DNA from: Bacteroidales bacterium
GTDB taxonomy: Bacteria > Bacteroidota > Bacteroidia > Bacteroidales > VadinHA17
Assembly (NCBI GenBank): GCA_030692905.1
Contig: JAUYBT010000240.1
Span: 1 to 8,040, forward strand
Reading direction: 5' to 3'
DNA length: 8,040 nucleotides
The notes under the pieces are model-generated. The model was given only the letters and a program-made list of their open reading frames with translations, ran no database searches and had not been told where the DNA came from. The position numbers and the translations under genes were made by a program. Below, piece after piece: positions 4,967-8,040 of this stretch (within the stretch, counting starts at the first letter, position 1; each line of letters begins with the position of its first letter).

Positions 4967-6310
4967 ATGGAATTAAATTTTCTTACTGCCATATCTCCGC
5001 TGGACGGAAGATACAGACATAAAGTTGATGAGCTTGATCTGTATTTTTCCGAATTCGGTCTGATCAGATATCGTCTGATGGTAGAAATAGAATATTTCAT
5101 TGCCCTGTGCGATATACCTCTTCCTCAGCTGATTGATTTCAAGAAGGATAATTTCAAAGTTTTACGGTCAATTTATGAGGACTTTGATTTAACGGATGCT
5201 GAAAAAATCAAGGAACGGGAGAAGATCACAAATCATGATGTGAAAGCAATCGAGTATTTTCTGAAGGAAAGGTTTTTTCAGTCAGGCTGGGGAAGATGGA
5301 GCGAATTTATTCATTTTGGTCTTACATCGCAGGATATAAACAATACTGCTATACCGTTATCGATTAAAGATGCGCTGATTAATGTCTATTTTCCTATTCT
5401 TTATGAGTTGAGAGAGACTCTGGCCACTTTTGCTGATGAGTGGAAGGATATTCAAATGCTTGCCAGGACACATGGGCAACCTGCAACTCCAACCAGGCTC
5501 GGTAAAGAGATTGAAGTCTTTATCGCAAGGATAGATGGACAGACGAAGTATTTCGGACAAATTCCATATTCGGCAAAATTCGGGGGCGCTACAGGAAACT
5601 TTAATGCACACAAGGCAGCCTATCCGGATATTGATTGGATATCCTTCGCCAATAACTTTGTCAATGAGGAACTTGGATTGCAGCGTTCACATCCAACTAC
5701 GCAGATTGAGCACTATGATAACCTGGCTGCATTATTCGATAACATGCGCCGGATAAATGTTATACTTATTGATATGGCCCGTGATTTCTGGTCGTATACT
5801 TCAATGGATTATTTCAGGCAAAAGATAAAAAAAGGAGAGATCGGATCATCAGCAATGCCTCATAAGGTAAACCCCATAGATTTTGAAAACGGTGAAGGTA
5901 ACCTCGGCTATGCAAATGCGATTTTTGAACATCTTTCAATGAAGCTTCCCATCTCGAGACTTCAGCGCGACCTGACAGATTCCACTGTCTTAAGGAATAT
6001 TGGTGTTCCGATAGGTCATTCGTTGATTGCCTTTAATTCCCTGTTGAAAGGTCTTAATAAACTGATTGTAAATACCAACAAAATAAATAGCGATCTTGAT
6101 AATAACTGGGTAGTTGTTGCGGAAGCTATTCAGACTATTCTGCGGAGAGAGGGCTACCCGAGACCCTATGAAGCACTTCTCGATCTGACACGCACAAATC
6201 AGAAGATCACGCATGAATCAATAACAAACTTTATTGAAAACCTCGATCTGAGTGATGAAGTGAAAGCAGAGTTAAAGGCAATCACTCCATTTAATTACAC
6301 AGGTTTTTAA
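4967..6310 (+). CDS. purB: Adenylosuccinate lyase
   Basis: PurB cleaves SAICAR to AICAR in IMP synthesis and adenylosuccinate to AMP, releasing fumarate each time; it is a cytoplasmic homotetramer. The 447 residues belong to the aspartase/fumarase superfamily, of the longer E. coli-like type. Visible: SPLDGRY (10-16), TNHDVKAIEYFLKE (88-101), HFGLTSQDINNTA (116-128), ARTHGQPATPTRLGKE (166-181) with the general-acid His169, GGATGNFNAH (206-215), TTQIEHYDN (244-252), the signature loop GSSAMPHKVNP (293-303) with the catalytic serine at 294/295 (E. coli Ser295), and RDLTDSTVLRNIG (334-346). Nothing is missing. The ATG gives the family's usual N-terminus, a few residues before SPLDGRY. The upstream region holds a TACTTTTG promoter element overlapping a motif shared with ade. 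The ABC exporter starts 15 bases after the stop and is probably co-transcribed. Confidence 0.97.
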   Translation: MELNFLTAISPLDGRYRHKVDELDLYFSEFGLIRYRLMVEIEYFIALCDIPLPQLIDFKKDNFKVLRSIYEDFDLTDAEKIKEREKITNHDVKAIEYFLKERFFQSGWGRWSEFIHFGLTSQDINNTAIPLSIKDALINVYFPILYELRETLATFADEWKDIQMLARTHGQPATPTRLGKEIEVFIARIDGQTKYFGQIPYSAKFGGATGNFNAHKAAYPDIDWISFANNFVNEELGLQRSHPTTQIEHYDNLAALFDNMRRINVILIDMARDFWSYTSMDYFRQKIKKGEIGSSAMPHKVNPIDFENGEGNLGYANAIFEHLSMKLPISRLQRDLTDSTVLRNIGVPIGHSLIAFNSLLKGLNKLIVNTNKINSDLDNNWVVVAEAIQTILRREGYPRPYEALLDLTRTNQKITHESITNFIENLDLSDEVKAELKAITPFNYTGF

Positions 6311-6325
6311 TACGATACAGTATAA

Positions 6326-8040
6326 ATGAAGAACGTAAGGTTGCTGCTTAAGTATTTTGCACCATATCGCTGGTCTGCATTCCGAAGCATACTCTATAAC
6401 ATATTAAGTGCAGTTTTTGCTCTTGGAACATATACTCTTGCAATGCCTTTCTTAAAAATACTCTTCAAAACAGTTGAGCCAACTGCTCATCCGGGAGATT
6501 TTCAGCTTAGTACGGATTATCTGGATTCTTTCAGTAAGTATTATTTGTCATCATTCATAGAAAAAAACGGACAGGCAGGTGCTTTGCTTTTAGTTGTCAT
6601 AATCGTAATAGGTGCAAGCTTATTTAAAAACGGTTTCATTTTTCTGGCCAATAACAGTATGGCATTTATCAGGGCAAGTACTGTCAGGGATCTGCGAAGA
6701 AAGTTGTATCACAAAGTTCTCAGACTTCCGCTATCTTTCTTTTCCGATGCACGGAAAGGCGATGTTATGACCAGGATATCAAATGATGTTCAGGAGATTG
6801 AGATATCTGTAATGGCTTCGCTTACAATGATGTTCAGAGATCCGATCTATATCCTGATTTTTGTGATTTTCCTATTCGCCAGCAGTTATGAGTTGACACT
6901 TTTTGCTCTTGTCCTTCTACCTGTAAGTGGTTGGTTGATTGGCCGGGCGAGCCGAACGCTGAGATCATCTTCACTTCTGGGTCAGCAACACCTCGGCCGT
7001 CTTCTTTCCATTGTGGAAGAGACTTTGACGGGGCTAAGGATCATAAAGGGTTTTAATGCTGAAGAAAAGATGAAGACACAGTTCAGTGAGTCGAATGAGA
7101 GATATGCCAAAGTTTTTAAGAGGGTGACGCGTAAAGCATATCTTGCTTCTCCCATCAGTGAATTTCTTGCAACCATAGTTGTTATGGTACTTATGTACGT
7201 AGGTGGCAACCTTGCCCTTCAGGGAACAGGAAATATGTCACCAGAAAAACTTATCACTTTTCTTATTGTCTTTTCACAGATAATTCAGCCTGCAAAGAAT
7301 ATCACAACAGCATATTTCAGTATTCAGAAAGGAATGGCATCAATTGACAGGATCGACCAGATACTTGATGCGGAAGAAAAGATTTTGGAGAAGGATGACG
7401 CATTGCCTGTTACCGGATTTAATGATTCAATTGAATTCAAAGGTTCATGGTATGCTTATAACAGCGAACCGGTTCTGAAAGATATCAACCTGAAAATAAA
7501 AAAGGGTCAGACTGTCGCTATTGTAGGCAAGTCGGGCGCCGGGAAGTCAACGCTTGCCGATCTTCTTCCAAGGTTTATGGATGTTGATCAGGGTAGCATT
7601 CTGATCGATGGTGTAGATGTTCGCGATCTTAAAATCAGGGACCTCCGGTACCTCATGGGAATTGTCAGTCAGCACCCGATCTTGTTTAATTCTTCTTTTA
7701 AAGAGAATATTGCTTTCGGAGTTGAAACAGCAAAGATGGATAAGGTTGAAAATGCAGCAAGAATCGCCAATGCACATGATTTCATAATGGAAACAGAACA
7801 GGGTTACGAAAGCTTTGTAGGAGAATCGGGCAACAAACTCAGCGGTGGTCAGAGGCAAAGAATAAGCATTGCAAGGGCTATAATGGCAAATCCTCCGATA
7901 CTCATCCTCGATGAAGCAACATCTGCTCTTGATACCGAGTCGGAAAGACTTGTTCAGGATGCGATACTCAATTTAATGAAAAACAGAACTTCGATTGTAA
8001 TTGCCCATCGGCTTTCAACAATACAAAATGCCGATGTCAT
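6326..8040 (+). CDS. ABC exporter, fused permease and ATPase (MsbA-like), 3' end missing
   Basis: The frame is open from the ATG at 6326 to the window end (571 codons plus two bases), so only the last few tens of residues are missing. The N-terminal half is a type IV ABC exporter membrane domain with hydrophobic stretches near 22-42, 86-108, 165-206 (two) and 280-324 (two), and the coupling regions SFFSDARKGDVMTRISNDVQ and VEETLTGLRIIKGFNAE. The ATPase half has an A-loop tyrosine region (WYAYNSEPVL), Walker A GKSGAGKST (401-409), Q-loop VSQHPILFN, signature LSGGQ (505-509), Walker B ILILDEA (525-531), D-loop SALD and H-loop His561 (IAHRLST). It would work as a dimer in the inner membrane. Members of this group flip lipid A-core or export lipids and drugs; the substrate here cannot be read from sequence. 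A soluble insert of about 40 residues (50-82) between TM1 and TM2 would face the periplasm. Its 15-base spacing from purB suggests co-transcription. Confidence 0.93.
   Translation, partial: MKNVRLLLKYFAPYRWSAFRSILYNILSAVFALGTYTLAMPFLKILFKTVEPTAHPGDFQLSTDYLDSFSKYYLSSFIEKNGQAGALLLVVIIVIGASLFKNGFIFLANNSMAFIRASTVRDLRRKLYHKVLRLPLSFFSDARKGDVMTRISNDVQEIEISVMASLTMMFRDPIYILIFVIFLFASSYELTLFALVLLPVSGWLIGRASRTLRSSSLLGQQHLGRLLSIVEETLTGLRIIKGFNAEEKMKTQFSESNERYAKVFKRVTRKAYLASPISEFLATIVVMVLMYVGGNLALQGTGNMSPEKLITFLIVFSQIIQPAKNITTAYFSIQKGMASIDRIDQILDAEEKILEKDDALPVTGFNDSIEFKGSWYAYNSEPVLKDINLKIKKGQTVAIVGKSGAGKSTLADLLPRFMDVDQGSILIDGVDVRDLKIRDLRYLMGIVSQHPILFNSSFKENIAFGVETAKMDKVENAARIANAHDFIMETEQGYESFVGESGNKLSGGQRQRISIARAIMANPPILILDEATSALDTESERLVQDAILNLMKNRTSIVIAHRLSTIQNADV

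Noticed and set aside
7547..7858. Minus-strand open frame of 103 codons
   Set aside because: It lies opposite the ATPase domain of the ABC exporter, between Walker A and LSGGQ, which is clearly the coding strand.

Overview
The window looks like chromosomal, mostly housekeeping DNA from a member of the Bacteroidota, probably the order Bacteroidales. The evidence is AT-rich intergenic DNA, several upstream regions carrying the phylum's TAnnTTTG -7 promoter element, little use of strong Shine-Dalgarno sites, and gene types familiar from that group: a small Bacteroidales-type helix-turn-helix protein, a DUF2061 protein inside a sulfate-assimilation operon, and futalosine-pathway MqnA. No phage, plasmid, CRISPR or transposon genes are visible.

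Left part (1-1300, minus strand): a sulfate-assimilation operon read right to left, DUF2061 membrane protein - cysH - cysD (cut by the window edge). CysH has the four iron-sulfur cysteines of the APS-reducing type. Together with CysD this suggests the route sulfate -> APS -> sulfite without an obligatory APS kinase step. DUF2061 and cysH overlap by about 35 bases, and the cysH-cysD spacer is built of 14-base tandem repeats.

Middle-left (1300-2000): no intact gene. It holds the decayed 3' end of a group II PLP-dependent decarboxylase (about 100 residues left, two single-base frameshifts). That remnant abuts a strong intrinsic terminator belonging to the small helix-turn-helix gene at 1997-2242.

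Middle (2000-3100, minus strand): the small helix-turn-helix protein and mqnA (chorismate dehydratase, menaquinone synthesis).

Right part (3180-8040, plus strand): ade (adenine deaminase), purB (adenylosuccinate lyase) and, 15 bases after purB, an ABC exporter (MsbA type) that runs off the window end. Ade makes hypoxanthine from adenine. PurB acts in de novo IMP synthesis and in AMP formation from IMP, so the two meet around the hypoxanthine/IMP/AMP branch point.

The most interesting non-coding signal is a motif, TCTAAAAT-N3-ACTTT, found twice before ade and once before purB. It is a candidate shared control site for these two purine genes. I see no convincing new multi-gene system. The other points worth checking are the pseudogene, the tandem repeat, the possible leaderless ade promoter and an inverted repeat over the promoter of the helix-turn-helix gene.
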